A stretch of DNA of 64,000 nucleotides from Rhodocyclaceae bacterium (GCA_020445785.1 JAGRFZ010000059.1:49323-113322), one strand, 5' to 3'. Positions 26,329 to 36,345 are shown, counted from the stretch's first letter. Program-made: numbers and translations. The notes: a model not told the origin generated them from the sequence alone.

Positions 26329-26877
26329 TTACTGGGCGAGACCGAGTTGCCGCATGAAGTCCTGGTTGTCCCAGAACAGCCACTCGTGGTCCATCGTGCC
26401 GTCCTTCCAGTGGCCGATCGTTGCCATGCCGATCGCGAAACGCTTGCCGGTCGGCGGGATGGTCTTGCCGTCGCCGATCGGCATCGGCTCGGTGAAGGTG
26501 CCGGTCATGACGCCGGTCACTGCCGTCCATGAGCCGGATCCGAAGCGGATCGGATGGACCTGGATCGAAGTGTCCGGCGCGAAAACGAACATCGCCTTCA
26601 AGTCCTCGATGTGGGGCGCGATGCCCTTGGTCTCGTGCCCGTCGGGCCAGGTCACGACGATATCCTCGGCGTGGCTCTCGTGCAGCCGATCCCACTTCTG
26701 GTTGGTAAACACGTCGAAATCCAGTGTATCGAACACCTGCAAGCGCTGTTCGACGTCGGCGCTCTGGGGCTCGTGAGGCGGCGCCGGGGTCGGCGGATTT
26801 TCGGCCAGCGACTGGGCCTGGGCGACGCCGGCGAACACCGTGACGGCAGCGGCGAGGAGGGTCTTGCGTACGTTCAT
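26329..26877 (-). CDS. Exported NTF2/SnoaL-like protein
   Basis: 182 residues with a signal peptide (MNVRKTLLAAAVTVFAGVAQAQ). The mature part is an NTF2-like cone fold: DTLDFDVFTNQKWDRLHESH, DIVVTWPDGHETKG, MFVFAPDTSIQVHPIRFGSG, WTAVTGVMTGTF and KRFAIGMATIGHWKDGTMDHEWLFWDN. Relatives include SnoaL-type cyclases and many binding proteins with no known activity. It lies 40 bp after the reductase gene in the same orientation, so the two are probably co-transcribed. Confidence 0.85.
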   Translation of the reverse strand: MNVRKTLLAAAVTVFAGVAQAQSLAENPPTPAPPHEPQSADVEQRLQVFDTLDFDVFTNQKWDRLHESHAEDIVVTWPDGHETKGIAPHIEDLKAMFVFAPDTSIQVHPIRFGSGSWTAVTGVMTGTFTEPMPIGDGKTIPPTGKRFAIGMATIGHWKDGTMDHEWLFWDNQDFMRQLGLAQ

Positions 26878-26917
26878 GATGGTGGTCCTTCTGTGGGTGG
26901 TTGGGGGAAACGAATTG

Positions 26918-27550
26918 TCAGGCCTTGTGCAACCAGGTCGGCGCGATGTCGGTACCCAGCCCCGCACCGTAGCCGAGATAGATGTTGAGTCCGGCCAAGG
27001 GCTCGAGATAGCGGGCATTGACCAGGCCGCCGGCATCGATTACTTCGAATCCCATCGCCTGGGCGATGTCGCTGGCCGCCCGCTTGGCACGCTGGCTGTC
27101 GCTGGCGACGAATACGCTGACCCGCTGGCCGCCGCCGAAGTCGGCGCCGTTGGCCAGCACCGGCGCAAACACGGTGTTGAAGGCCTTGACCAGTTCGGCA
27201 CCGGGCAGCGCGCGGGCGATCCTCTCGGCGGCGGACGTATCGTGGCCGATGGTCAGGCCCATGTAGTCGGGGGTCAGCGGGTTGGTGATGTCGATCACGA
27301 CCTTGCCATCGAGTTCGCCGACCGACTGCAGGGCAGACACCGCGTCGTCGAAGGCGGTCGCGACGACCACCACATCGGCCTCTGCGGCGGCGCTTTCAGA
27401 GGCCACCGCAGAGGCGCCGGGGTGGGCAGCGGCCAGGGCCTCGGCTTTGGCCAGGTCGCGGGCGGTGACGCTGACCTGATGGCCGCTGCGGACGAGTTGC
27501 TTGACGAAGGCCGAGCCCATCTGGCCGGCACCGATGACGAGAATGTTCAT
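26918..27550 (-). CDS. NAD(P)-dependent oxidoreductase (F420:NADPH oxidoreductase-like)
   Basis: 210 residues with an N-terminal dinucleotide fold (MNILVIGAGQMGSAFVKQL) and the family segments ADVVVVATAFDDAVSAL, GKVVIDITNPLTPDY, AELVKAFNTVFAPVL and VSVFVASDSQRAKRAASDIAQAMGFEVIDAGGLVNARYLEPLA (in parts). Members called NADPH-dependent reductase are widespread and mostly without proven substrates. F420 use is not implied in this lineage. Ribosome-binding site aaggag. Divergent from aidB. Confidence 0.88.
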   Translation of the reverse strand: MNILVIGAGQMGSAFVKQLVRSGHQVSVTARDLAKAEALAAAHPGASAVASESAAAEADVVVVATAFDDAVSALQSVGELDGKVVIDITNPLTPDYMGLTIGHDTSAAERIARALPGAELVKAFNTVFAPVLANGADFGGGQRVSVFVASDSQRAKRAASDIAQAMGFEVIDAGGLVNARYLEPLAGLNIYLGYGAGLGTDIAPTWLHKA

Positions 27551-27667
27551 GATCGACTCCTTGTGCTGGGGCAGCGAAATTGCTGCGGTGGAGTCACTGT
27601 ATAAGGGGCATTCAATGCAATAAATATGCGTTTATGCGAAACATTGTCCCGGAATTGCCAACAATAA

Positions 27668-27680
27668 GGCATGTCATGCC
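27668..27680. promoter_or_regulatory. 13-bp palindrome in the reductase/aidB intergenic region
   Basis: GGCATG-T-CATGCC is a perfect 6-bp dyad. It lies in an AT-rich pocket (27600-27680) between divergent genes, 87 bp before the aidB start. Nearby is a looser dyad ATTGT-N13-ACAAT. A regulator operator is likely; the protein is unknown. Confidence 0.45.
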
Positions 27681-27767
27681 ATTGCGCCGTCCGTCCGCGT
27701 CGTGCGCCGGGGCCGGCCGTCCTCGTCTAAGTTGAAGGAAGGCTTCCGATCGAGGCAGACGGCACCG

Positions 27768-29414
27768 ATGACGCAAGACGAGCGATTCCACACCCATGAG
27801 GTCTGCAACCAGCCCGACCCGCTGGGCGCCTACAACGCCTGGACCAGCGACGCCGCACTCGCCGAGGCGGTGGCCCGCGAGGGCGGCGGCTGGGCGGCCC
27901 ACCCGCTGACGGCCTTCGGCGCCCTGGTCGGCGGCGAAATGCGTGCGTTGGGTGAGGCCGCCAACCGCGAACGACCGCAGTTGCGTGCCTTCGATGCTTA
28001 TGGACGCCGTATCGACGCGGTCGAGTTCCATCCGGCCTATCACCATCTGATGGCATTGGCCACCGCCCATGGCGTGCACAGCTTCGGCTGGAACCACGCC
28101 CCCCGCGCCGGCGCCCAGGTCGCCCGCGCCGCCCTGCTCTATCTGCACACCCAGGCCGACGCCGGCACCGCCTGCCCGCTGACGATGACCTGTGCGGCTG
28201 TCGCCGCGCTTCGCCACGCGCCGCTGGTCGCGGCAAGGTGGCTGCCGAAGCTGATGGCGGCCGACTACGATCCACGGCCGCTCCCTGCCGCGGACAAGCG
28301 GGCATGCACGATGGGCATGGGCATGACGGAAAAACAGGGTGGCTCGGACGTGCGCAGCAACAGCACCCGCGCCGAGCGGCTGGCCGGTGACGAATACCGC
28401 CTGGTGGGCCACAAGTGGTTCTTTTCGGCGCCGATGAGCGACGCCCATCTCGTGCTGGCCCGCGATGAGGTCGGCCTCGGGTGCTTCCTGGTGCCGCGCA
28501 TCCTGGCCGACGGCAGTCGCAACGCGGTCCGAATCCAGGCCCTGAAGGACAAGCTCGGCGACTGGAGCAATGCCTCCTCGGAGGTCGAGTTCGCCGGCGC
28601 GCTGGCCGAGCGGGTCGGCGCGCCGGGACGCGGTGTCGCGACGATCCTGGAGATGGTGGCACTGACCCGGCTCGACTGCATGACGGCTTCGGCCGGACTG
28701 ATGCGTCAGGCCGTGGTTCAGGCCCTGCACCATACTGGGCAGCGCTGCGCCTTTGGCCGCCGCCTGGTCGAACAGCCGCTGATGCAGAACGTGCTGGCCG
28801 ATCTGATCATCGAGAGTGAGGCCGCGGTGGCATTGGCGATGCGGGTGGCTCGCGCGGTGGACGCCGCGCCGCGCGATGACCGCGAAGCCGCTTTTGCCCG
28901 AATCGCGACCGCGATCGGCAAGTACTGGGTGTGCAAGCGCACGCCACCACTCGCGAACGAGGCCCAGGAATGCCTCGGCGGGCTCGGCTACATCGAGACC
29001 ACACCGATGCCGCGCCTCTACCGCCAAGCGCCGTTGAACTCGATCTGGGAAGGCAGCGGCAACGTCGTATGCCTCGACGTGCTGCGCGCCATTCGCCGCG
29101 ACCCGGCCTGTCGCGCTGCGCTCTTCGACGAGTTCGCCCGCGCCCGCGGGCACGACGCGGCGCTCGACGCGGCGCTCGCCAGCCTGGCCCGCGCCGTCGA
29201 CGACGACGCTTCGCTCGAGGCGCGCAGCCGCGCCGTGGTCGAGGAGGCAGCGCTGGCGCTGCAGGCGACGATCCTGCTCGACGGCGGCGACCCGATGGTG
29301 GCCGAGGCCTTTTGCCGATCGCGCATCGCCCGGCGCCATGCACTGGGCTTCGGTACGCTGGCCGCCGAATTGCCGATGCCGGCGCTGATCGCGCGGGCCG
29401 CAGTGGGCGCCTGA
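27768..29414 (+). CDS. aidB: AidB-like acyl-CoA dehydrogenase family protein
   Basis: 548 residues, close to the 541 of E. coli AidB, with near-colinear family segments: THEVCNQPDPL near the N-terminus, FDAYGRRIDAVEFHPAYHHLM, CPLTMTCAAV, GMGMTEKQGGSDVRSN, YRLVGHKWFFSAPMSDAHLVLA, LKDKLGDWSNASSEVEF, MTRLDCM-like TRLDCMTAS, ANEAQECLGGLGYIE and NSIWEGSGNVVCLDVLR. AidB binds FAD and DNA and is induced during alkylation stress in E. coli. Whether it repairs or shields DNA is unsettled. The start at 27768 matches the family N-terminus. Confidence 0.93.
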   Translation: MTQDERFHTHEVCNQPDPLGAYNAWTSDAALAEAVAREGGGWAAHPLTAFGALVGGEMRALGEAANRERPQLRAFDAYGRRIDAVEFHPAYHHLMALATAHGVHSFGWNHAPRAGAQVARAALLYLHTQADAGTACPLTMTCAAVAALRHAPLVAARWLPKLMAADYDPRPLPAADKRACTMGMGMTEKQGGSDVRSNSTRAERLAGDEYRLVGHKWFFSAPMSDAHLVLARDEVGLGCFLVPRILADGSRNAVRIQALKDKLGDWSNASSEVEFAGALAERVGAPGRGVATILEMVALTRLDCMTASAGLMRQAVVQALHHTGQRCAFGRRLVEQPLMQNVLADLIIESEAAVALAMRVARAVDAAPRDDREAAFARIATAIGKYWVCKRTPPLANEAQECLGGLGYIETTPMPRLYRQAPLNSIWEGSGNVVCLDVLRAIRRDPACRAALFDEFARARGHDAALDAALASLARAVDDDASLEARSRAVVEEAALALQATILLDGGDPMVAEAFCRSRIARRHALGFGTLAAELPMPALIARAAVGA

Positions 29415-29512
29415 GGCCTGCGCAGTACCGTCACGCAGAGGGCGACGGCGACGACACAGTCCATCTTGGGTACGATCGGGCAATCACCGTGCCCGAGGGC
29501 GAACGAATATCG

Positions 29513-30103
29513 ATGCTGCATTTCGAACGAATGTCCGGCGAGGCCCTGGCCGGCTGTCTGCCCGAACTGGCCCGCCTGCGCCTCGCGGTGTTCCGCGAGT
29601 GGCCCTATCTCTACGACGGCGACTCGGCCTATGAGGAGCGCTATCTTCGCACCTACGTCTCCGCGCCCGACAGCGTCGTCGTGCTGGCCCGCGACGGGCG
29701 CGCGATCGTCGGTGCGTCGACCGCAATCCCCCTGGCCGACGAAACCACCGAAGTGCAGGCCCCATTTCTCGCAGCCGGCTACGCCGTCGGCGAGATCTTC
29801 TATTTCGGCGAGTCGGTGCTGTTGCCGGCCTACCGCGGACAGGGCGCCGGCGTCGCCTTTTTCGAGCACCGCGAGGCCCACGCACGCAGCCGTGGCGACT
29901 GTCGTCATTCGTGCTTCTGTGCGGTGGAGCGGCCACCGGACCACCCGGCGCGGCCGGAAGACTACGTGCCGCTGGACCCATTCTGGCAGCGGCGCGGCTA
30001 TCGCATCCAGCCCCGGCTGCGCACCCATTTCCGCTGGCGGGAGATCGGCGAGACGAGCGAATCGCCGAAACCGATGACCTTCTGGATGAAGACGCTGCGG
30101 TGA
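29513..30103 (+). CDS. GNAT-family acetyltransferase
   Basis: 196 residues. The GNAT core shows VVVLARDGRAIVGASTAIPL, the acetyl-CoA loop region VLLPAYRGQGAGVAFFEHREAHA and a C-terminal PLDPFWQRRGYRIQPRL with HFRWREIGE. Its acceptor is unknown. An in-frame GTG at 29489 would add eight residues. About 98 bp follow aidB, so co-transcription is possible. Confidence 0.85.
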   Translation: MLHFERMSGEALAGCLPELARLRLAVFREWPYLYDGDSAYEERYLRTYVSAPDSVVVLARDGRAIVGASTAIPLADETTEVQAPFLAAGYAVGEIFYFGESVLLPAYRGQGAGVAFFEHREAHARSRGDCRHSCFCAVERPPDHPARPEDYVPLDPFWQRRGYRIQPRLRTHFRWREIGETSESPKPMTFWMKTLR

Positions 30104-30127
30104 ACCGGCGACGCGGGCCGCGCCGCG

Positions 30128-31003
30128 CTACTCGACGCTGACCTTCACCTCGACCTCCATGCCGAGGTAGGCATTGGCCGGACCGATGTAGCTGCCGGTC
30201 AGCGGTGCCGCCTGGGAAGGATCGCGCGCCACCGCCACCCGAATCAGATTCCGTCCACCGACGATACCGTTGGTGGGATCGAAGGGCAGCCAGCCGGCGC
30301 CGGGCAGGTAGACCTGGACCCAGGCATGGGTGGCACCGCCGCCGACCATCGCGTCCTCCGCGTCGACCAAGGATTCGTCGTACAAGTAGCCGGACACGAA
30401 GCGGGCGGCGAGGCCGAGGCTGCGCACCGCCTCGATCATCAGCAAGGCGAAATCCCGGCAGCTGCCACTGCCCTGCTCCAGCGTTTGTACCGGTGTCTGG
30501 GTGCCTTCCTCGTCCCGGGCCCGGTACTCGAAACCGTCCTTGATGGCGTGGGTGATGGCCTTGATCAGTGACAGCGTATCGTCGGTCTCGGCGCGGGCGC
30601 AGATCTCCCGCACCCAGGCATCCACCTGGTGGCGCGAATCCGGGTACTGGCGCTCGGCGCTGCGGGCGAGGTCGGGCATTTCACCGGCGTCGTAGCTGAA
30701 CGGCAGGCGCATGGCGTAGGGCTCGATCAGATCGATGTCGGGATCGGCCGGAAAGTGTTCCGCGAGGAAGGTGGATTCGAAGGAAAGCTGCTCGGCGGGC
30801 GCCGCAAAGCGGGCGATCAGTACCGAATTGCCGAATACGTCGTGCAGCCAGCGCAGTTCCGGCACCGGATCGATGCGGATGCCGGTCTCCAACAAGCGCA
30901 GGTCGTGACTGTCCCGCGGCCGGCACATGAAGCGGTGCTCGCTGAAGGTCACCGCTTCGGCATAACGATAGACGGTACGGTGCAAAACCTTGATGCGCGC
31001 CAT
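30128..31003 (-). CDS. Transglutaminase-like cysteine peptidase family protein
   Basis: 291 residues. An N-terminal beta domain typical of bacterial transglutaminase-like proteins (LHRTVYRYAEAVTFSEHRFMCRPRDSHDLRLL) precedes the transglutaminase core. The triad appears intact: Cys in GSGSCRDFALLMIEAVRSLG, His in GGATHAWVQVYLPGAGW and Asp in FDPTNG. It is probably cytosolic, as no signal peptide is seen. Convergent with the acetyltransferase gene. Confidence 0.92.
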   Translation of the reverse strand: MARIKVLHRTVYRYAEAVTFSEHRFMCRPRDSHDLRLLETGIRIDPVPELRWLHDVFGNSVLIARFAAPAEQLSFESTFLAEHFPADPDIDLIEPYAMRLPFSYDAGEMPDLARSAERQYPDSRHQVDAWVREICARAETDDTLSLIKAITHAIKDGFEYRARDEEGTQTPVQTLEQGSGSCRDFALLMIEAVRSLGLAARFVSGYLYDESLVDAEDAMVGGGATHAWVQVYLPGAGWLPFDPTNGIVGGRNLIRVAVARDPSQAAPLTGSYIGPANAYLGMEVEVKVSVE

Positions 31004-31081
31004 CGAATCACTCCTCGGCGATCCACCGCCACGCGCCGCCCACGCCGGGCGTGGCGTGGCACGGCGATTCGCCTGCTCCGT

Positions 31082-31423
31082 TCAATGAATCTGCAGCAGC
31101 TCGACCTCGAACACCAGCGTGGCGTTCGGCGGGATCACGCCACCGGCACCGCGGGCGCCATAGCCGAGCGCCGGCGGGATCGTGATCTTGCGACGGCCGC
31201 CGACCTTCATGCCCTGCACGCCCTGATCCCAACCCTGGATGACGTGGCCGGCGCCGAGCGGAAAGGAAAACGGCTGGTTGCGATCCTTGCTGGAATCGAA
31301 CTTGGTGCCGTCGGTCAGCCAGCCGGTGTAATGCACCGACACCGTCTTGCCGGCTTCCGCTGCGGCGCCGTCGCCGGTCTCGAGGTCCTCGATCTGCAAC
31401 TCCTGGGGTTCACTCACGGGCAT
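31082..31423 (-). CDS. FKBP-type peptidyl-prolyl cis-trans isomerase
   Basis: 113 residues, a single FKBP domain: [53 protein letters not shown] (read in parts) and [24 protein letters not shown]. The hydrophobic pocket residues of FKBPs are present. No signal peptide, so it acts in the cytosol. The start follows the ribosome-binding site aggaga. Confidence 0.95.
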   Translation of the reverse strand: MPVSEPQELQIEDLETGDGAAAEAGKTVSVHYTGWLTDGTKFDSSKDRNQPFSFPLGAGHVIQGWDQGVQGMKVGGRRKITIPPALGYGARGAGGVIPPNATLVFEVELLQIH

Positions 31424-31658
31424 CTTCTCCTGTTGCGCGTTACCGACCCGCACGACCACCGCGCAGGCGAGTCGCCGATTGTACCCGCGCCCTCGCCGAC
31501 GGGCATTCCAGGTGGCCACGGGGTCCCGCGGACCACGGCCGCCGCCGACGATTCGCGCACCGGGGATGGCCGACGCGTCCTCATCCCACTTCCTGCCGAC
31601 CGGATCTGCCGACCCCCGCACGATCGATGCGCGTCGCTTACCGGCGTCCGTGCAGGGC

Positions 31659-32210
31659 CTAGCCTTCTTCCAGGTGGGCGAACCGCTGGCGGAACTTCTC
31701 GACCTTGGGCGCCACCACCAGGCGGCAGTAGGGCTGGTTCGGGTTGTTCTCGAAATAGTCCCGGTGGTAGTCCTCCGCCGGCCAGAAGCGACTCGCCGGC
31801 AGGACTTCGGTGACCACCGGGTCGGCATACTCGCCACTCGCGTCGAGTTCGGCGATGGCCCGCTTGGCCAGCACTTCCTGGTCGTCCGAAACGGTGAAGA
31901 TCACCGAACGGTACTGGGTGCCGATGTCGTTGCCCTGGCGATTCGGCGTGGTCGGGTCATGGATCGCGAAGAACACCGCGAGCAGGTCCGTGTAGCGCAC
32001 CACCGCGGGGTCGAAGTCGATGCGCACGACTTCTGCATGGCCGGTGCCACCGGTACACACGGCCCGATAGTCGGGCGATGGCATCTGGCCGCCGGCGTAG
32101 CCCGAGGTCACGGAGCGGACTCCGTTGACGCGGACGAACACCGCTTCTAGGCACCAGAAGCAGCCGCCGCCGAATATCGCACTGTCGATCTGAATGGTCT
32201 GTTCCGCCAT
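31659..32210 (-). CDS. msrA: Peptide methionine-S-sulfoxide reductase MsrA
   Basis: 183 residues. The catalytic motif [12 protein letters not shown] is followed by [56 protein letters not shown] and the C-terminal region. It reduces methionine-S-sulfoxide in proteins. A strong ribosome-binding site (ggagagg) precedes the ATG. The 235 bp between this gene and the FKBP gene shows no clear feature. Confidence 0.96.
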   Translation of the reverse strand: MAEQTIQIDSAIFGGGCFWCLEAVFVRVNGVRSVTSGYAGGQMPSPDYRAVCTGGTGHAEVVRIDFDPAVVRYTDLLAVFFAIHDPTTPNRQGNDIGTQYRSVIFTVSDDQEVLAKRAIAELDASGEYADPVVTEVLPASRFWPAEDYHRDYFENNPNQPYCRLVVAPKVEKFRQRFAHLEEG

Positions 32211-32354
32211 CAACCTCTCCCTGCCCCGGCAACACCGGGTCGAATACCACCGCGCCGAGCCGCTGCCGCGGACGCCGGAATCGCCGCCATGCCGACAATT
32301 TCGCACGAGCGTTCGGCGCAGACAAGCACCATCGCGCGGGCACCAACGCCAGCG

Positions 32355-35300
32355 TCAGCGAAACGTGAATGTGTAGAACAGATCGACCGCATTGTCGGTG
32401 CCGCCGCGCGCCACCACCGACAGTCGCTTGCCGAGCTGATGGGTCAGCTTGACGATGCTCTCGGCACCGGCGAGGCTCTGCTCGAAGGCGAGAAAAGTGT
32501 CGGTCGACAAGCGTTTCCCGAGGGTCACGACCTGACCCGAGACGCTGCCGGCATTGCTGCGCACGCCGCTGTCCACGACCGAGCTGGTGGCACTGCGCCC
32601 GGCGCTGTTGAGATCGCCCTGACCAATGCTGAACTGGTCGAGTCCGAGCGAATTCGAGAGCTGGCTGGTGATGCCACCGCCGGGTCCGCCGAGCAGCGCC
32701 TGGGCGGCGGGAATCAGCAGGCCGAGGTCCGCACCGCTGGTGGTATCGGGCGGACGGCCCAGCACGATCCAGGCAAGCTTCTCGGCGTCGGGCACGGTCG
32801 GTGACGACACCAGATCGACCCGGGGCCGCCGCGCGGTGCCGGTGATCGCGACGCCGGCCTCGACCTCCAGGCCCTTGCGCAGAGCGGTGATGTTGAGCGA
32901 GGGGTTGTCCACCGGCCCGGCGAAGTTGACGCTGCTGTTCTCGACAGCCAGCTTCTGGCCGTAGCCTTCGAAGACTCCGTTCTCGAGCAGGATCACACCG
33001 CTGGCTGCCGGCGGACGGGCGGGCCGCACATAGATGTCGAAACCGCCGGCCAACCGGGTATCCAGGCCCATCGCGGTCAGGTAGAACGACTTGCCGAGGC
33101 GGATGCCGACGTCCGCCGAAATCCTGAAGTTGCCGGGCTCTCGTTCGTCGCCGAGAATCACCACATCGTCCGACAGGCTCGGCGGCGGCGCCTCGCCGAC
33201 CGTGATCGCACCGGCATCGGCCTCCAGAGTGGCCTTGAGATCGACGAAATCCCAGCCGCTGACGATGTTGCCCTCGCCGCTGACCGCCAGCCAGCGGTCC
33301 TTGCGCTGGAGCAGCGGCAGGCGATCCGCGCGGAAACCGAAGCGGCCGGCGCCATCACCGAGGTCGATGCTTCCCGAGGCCAGGAAGCGGCCGGGCTCGG
33401 CCATCAGCGAGGCCACCGGGATGCGCGATTCGGTGGGCCGCACCAGGTTCGGCGAGACGAATTCGAGGCGGACGATGCGCAGGTAGTCCTGATCGAAACT
33501 CGCTTCCAGCCGGCCACCCGAGAGCCGCAACCCGGCCTCGGGCAGGTTCAATTCGAGTTCGCTACCCTCCAGTTCGCCGACCGCCAGCGGGTCATCCACG
33601 GTACCGGCGATCGAAAAGCCCGCCTTCAGCCGGCCGCCGGTCAGCAGTTGCGCATTGAGCATCGGACCGAGCCAGCGGATCGACGGCATGTCGAGCCGCG
33701 CCGAGCCCAACAGCGGCGCGTCGGGCACCAGGCGGACGGCGGCCCCGTCACGCGCTACGGAGGTGTTGACCGAGGCCGCCAGCTTGCCCAGGCGGCTGCC
33801 CTCGGCTTGGGCCGAAATGGCCACTTCGCCGGCGTTCGCATTGGCGACGATCTCCACCTTGGACAGCCCCAATTCGGCCGGCGCATCGCCCACCAGCACC
33901 AGATCACCCGATTCGCGCTCGATGCGAAGACTGCCGTCGACCGATTCGGCGATCTTCAGATCCCACTCGCCGCCGAACTGGAGCCGGCCATGAATGGGTG
34001 CGTCCGAATCTTCCGGCCCGGCCGACAAGTCGATGCCGAATCCCCCCATGCGGCCCACGAGGTCCAGATTGCCGGCCTGCCAGCGGGTACTCTCCAGTCG
34101 CACGAATCCGCCTTCCGGGGTGGACAGTCGCGCCGGCCCGAGGCTCACCTGATCGGCGGCGACGGTCAGCTCCGCCGGCTGGTCGAGCCCCATCGAGAGG
34201 CGGCCACGGCTGCGCAGATCGAGCAGGCGGCCGCGCCAGCCGCCGCCCTCGTCGAGCCCCCCCTGCAGGGTCGCTTCGAGCGCGTCTTCTCCTGCCGCAT
34301 TCACACTCAGTTCGGCCCGGTGGTCCGCGCGGGATCCTTCGATCGACAGCCCGGCCCGTTCCAGCACGGTCTTGCGGTCGGCGCCGCGCACCTCGCCGAC
34401 GCCGGCCGCCAGCACCAGATTGCCGTCGAGGCCGCCGGCCAGTTCGCCCTGCAGGTTGAGCCCGGACAGGCGCCAACCTCCCGGCAGGCGCAGCCGGTCC
34501 GCGGTCAGCAGCGCACTGCCGGCCGGCTGTTCCGGCGTTCCCGCCAATTCGGCCTTCAGCGTGGCACGCCCCTGCAATTGCGGATCGACCACGGCCAGTT
34601 CGCCGGCATCGAGCGTGATCGCCAACCGATCGCCCTGTTGCCCCCAGGCACCCTGGGCATCGACCCGATTGCCGGCCAGCGACAGCCACAGCTCGGCATC
34701 GCTGATCCGCTGCAGACCGACCCGCGCCCGCCCTTCTCCGGCCAGCGCATGCCCCATCAACTGCGAGGGCTCGAAGCGGTAGATGACGTCCGCCTGCGGC
34801 TCCGGTTCGAGCCGACCACTGGCCTCGAGCGCCAGGTTGAGGCTGGCCTCGGGCGCATCCGCATAGAGCTGCGAGGGGTCGAGCGCGACCGCGTCGAGCT
34901 GGGCCGAGAAGGCGCGCTCGCCGTCCAGGGCGACAGACGCCTCACCGGTCACACTCGCCTCGCCCCGGGTCAGCCGCAGATCCGACAGGCGCAGCCGGCG
35001 CCCGGCATGCTCGGCCAGAGCCGCGAGCGACAGGCCCTCACCGGATATGGCCAGCTTCGCCTGCTGGCGCTCGCCATCGCCGCCGCCATCGACGGTGCCC
35101 GCCACTACGGTCTCCGGCAAGCGTGCGTCGAGGGCATGGGGCTGCACGCCCTCGAGCGCCAGATCGAGGGCAAAGCGGCCGATCGGATCGTCCTCGCCCG
35201 GCGCCCATTCGCCGCGGCCACCGATGCGCCCTTTGCCGCTGAGGGCGACCACCAGTTCCTCGACCGCCAGGCGCCTCCCTGCCCAATCGACGCGACCGGA

Positions 35301-36338
35301 CATCTTCTCCAGAGGAATCTGCTGCCGGTCCCAACCGCCCGGCTGGCGGTTGATGACCGAGACCGGACCGCCGAGCACCCAGTCGAGCGGCGCCGGCGCG
35401 CTGCCCTCGGCAGCCGCCGGCAGGTGCAGTTCGGCGTCGACGAACAGCGCGGCACGCGGCGCTCCCTCGCTGAACGCCGCCGGGTCGAGCGGCCCGGCCG
35501 ACAGCTTCGCATGCGACAGCGGGATCGGCTCGAACGGTCGGGCCTGCGCCTCGATACGGGCCTCGACGCCGGCGCTGCTGGCATCGAGCACGAGCTGCGG
35601 CCGCAGCAGCGTGCCCAGGGCGGACAAGGCCAGGCGATAGCGGCGCGATTCAAACTCGCCAGCCAGACTGGCGTCCACGTGCAGTTCGAACGGACTGGCG
35701 GTCGCCATCGTGCCTCGGACGCGGGCGTCGCCCCAGGGCAGGCGTGCCGCGGCCTGCTCGATCACGAGCTGGCGCTGATCCGCTTCGGCACTCGCCTGGA
35801 TGGCTTCGATGCGCAAGGTGGCCTCACCAAAACCGGATTCGGCCCACTGGTTGACCAGCAGACGGTCGATCGCCAGTTCTCCGACCCGGACGCGAAGCGG
35901 TACCGGGATCCCTGCCGGCGCGGTGGGTGGCGCGGACGATGCCTCGGCAGCAGGCCGCGCCGCAAGTTGAACGGAGTCCGCCGTCAGCGTCTGCAGGTGG
36001 AACTGCTCGTCGAGCAGCGCGAGAGGCGCCCAACGAAACGCGAGCCGATCGATCGCCAGGCGGAAGTCGGGCAGGTCGACCCGGATCGCGTCGATCGTCA
36101 GACGATCGAGCAGGCGCCCGTCGACGCCCTCCAGGCGCACCGCACCGTCGGTGGCCGAATGGGCAAGCCGCGCCACTGTCTGCAGGCCGGAGGTGGTACC
36201 CGACACCCACAACGCCAGCAGGGTCAATAGCAGCGCGAGCGACACGATCAGACCGATGGTCCAGCGCAGCGCCCTCATGGTGCGGGGTCGCGGCGCAGGC
36301 GCGGCCTGCGGCCGATGGCTTGGCTTCTGCTCGGCCAT
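32355..36338 (-). CDS. tamB: Translocation and assembly module subunit TamB
   Basis: 1327 residues. One N-terminal signal-anchor helix (about residues 25-48, LRWTIGLIVSLALLLTLLALWV) is followed by a very long periplasmic repetitive beta structure (AsmA-like start, GLQTVARLAHSATDGAVRLEGVDG). The C-terminal DUF490/TamB domain includes NPSLNITALRKGLEVEAGVAITGTARRPRVDLVSSP (in parts) and ends LFYTFTFR. TamB spans the periplasm to support outer-membrane protein assembly and phospholipid transport. The usual upstream partner tamA is absent; trpC lies there instead, ending 7 bp upstream of tamB. Confidence 0.94.
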   Translation of the reverse strand: MAEQKPSHRPQAAPAPRPRTMRALRWTIGLIVSLALLLTLLALWVSGTTSGLQTVARLAHSATDGAVRLEGVDGRLLDRLTIDAIRVDLPDFRLAIDRLAFRWAPLALLDEQFHLQTLTADSVQLAARPAAEASSAPPTAPAGIPVPLRVRVGELAIDRLLVNQWAESGFGEATLRIEAIQASAEADQRQLVIEQAAARLPWGDARVRGTMATASPFELHVDASLAGEFESRRYRLALSALGTLLRPQLVLDASSAGVEARIEAQARPFEPIPLSHAKLSAGPLDPAAFSEGAPRAALFVDAELHLPAAAEGSAPAPLDWVLGGPVSVINRQPGGWDRQQIPLEKMSGRVDWAGRRLAVEELVVALSGKGRIGGRGEWAPGEDDPIGRFALDLALEGVQPHALDARLPETVVAGTVDGGGDGERQQAKLAISGEGLSLAALAEHAGRRLRLSDLRLTRGEASVTGEASVALDGERAFSAQLDAVALDPSQLYADAPEASLNLALEASGRLEPEPQADVIYRFEPSQLMGHALAGEGRARVGLQRISDAELWLSLAGNRVDAQGAWGQQGDRLAITLDAGELAVVDPQLQGRATLKAELAGTPEQPAGSALLTADRLRLPGGWRLSGLNLQGELAGGLDGNLVLAAGVGEVRGADRKTVLERAGLSIEGSRADHRAELSVNAAGEDALEATLQGGLDEGGGWRGRLLDLRSRGRLSMGLDQPAELTVAADQVSLGPARLSTPEGGFVRLESTRWQAGNLDLVGRMGGFGIDLSAGPEDSDAPIHGRLQFGGEWDLKIAESVDGSLRIERESGDLVLVGDAPAELGLSKVEIVANANAGEVAISAQAEGSRLGKLAASVNTSVARDGAAVRLVPDAPLLGSARLDMPSIRWLGPMLNAQLLTGGRLKAGFSIAGTVDDPLAVGELEGSELELNLPEAGLRLSGGRLEASFDQDYLRIVRLEFVSPNLVRPTESRIPVASLMAEPGRFLASGSIDLGDGAGRFGFRADRLPLLQRKDRWLAVSGEGNIVSGWDFVDLKATLEADAGAITVGEAPPPSLSDDVVILGDEREPGNFRISADVGIRLGKSFYLTAMGLDTRLAGGFDIYVRPARPPAASGVILLENGVFEGYGQKLAVENSSVNFAGPVDNPSLNITALRKGLEVEAGVAITGTARRPRVDLVSSPTVPDAEKLAWIVLGRPPDTTSGADLGLLIPAAQALLGGPGGGITSQLSNSLGLDQFSIGQGDLNSAGRSATSSVVDSGVRSNAGSVSGQVVTLGKRLSTDTFLAFEQSLAGAESIVKLTHQLGKRLSVVARGGTDNAVDLFYTFTFR

Positions 36339-36345
36339 CGGCCCG

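Noticed and set aside
33648-36230. An 860-codon plus-strand open frame
   Set aside because: Entirely antisense to tamB. Its translation is rich in Arg/Gln/His with no domain, as expected for the reverse strand of a GC-rich gene.
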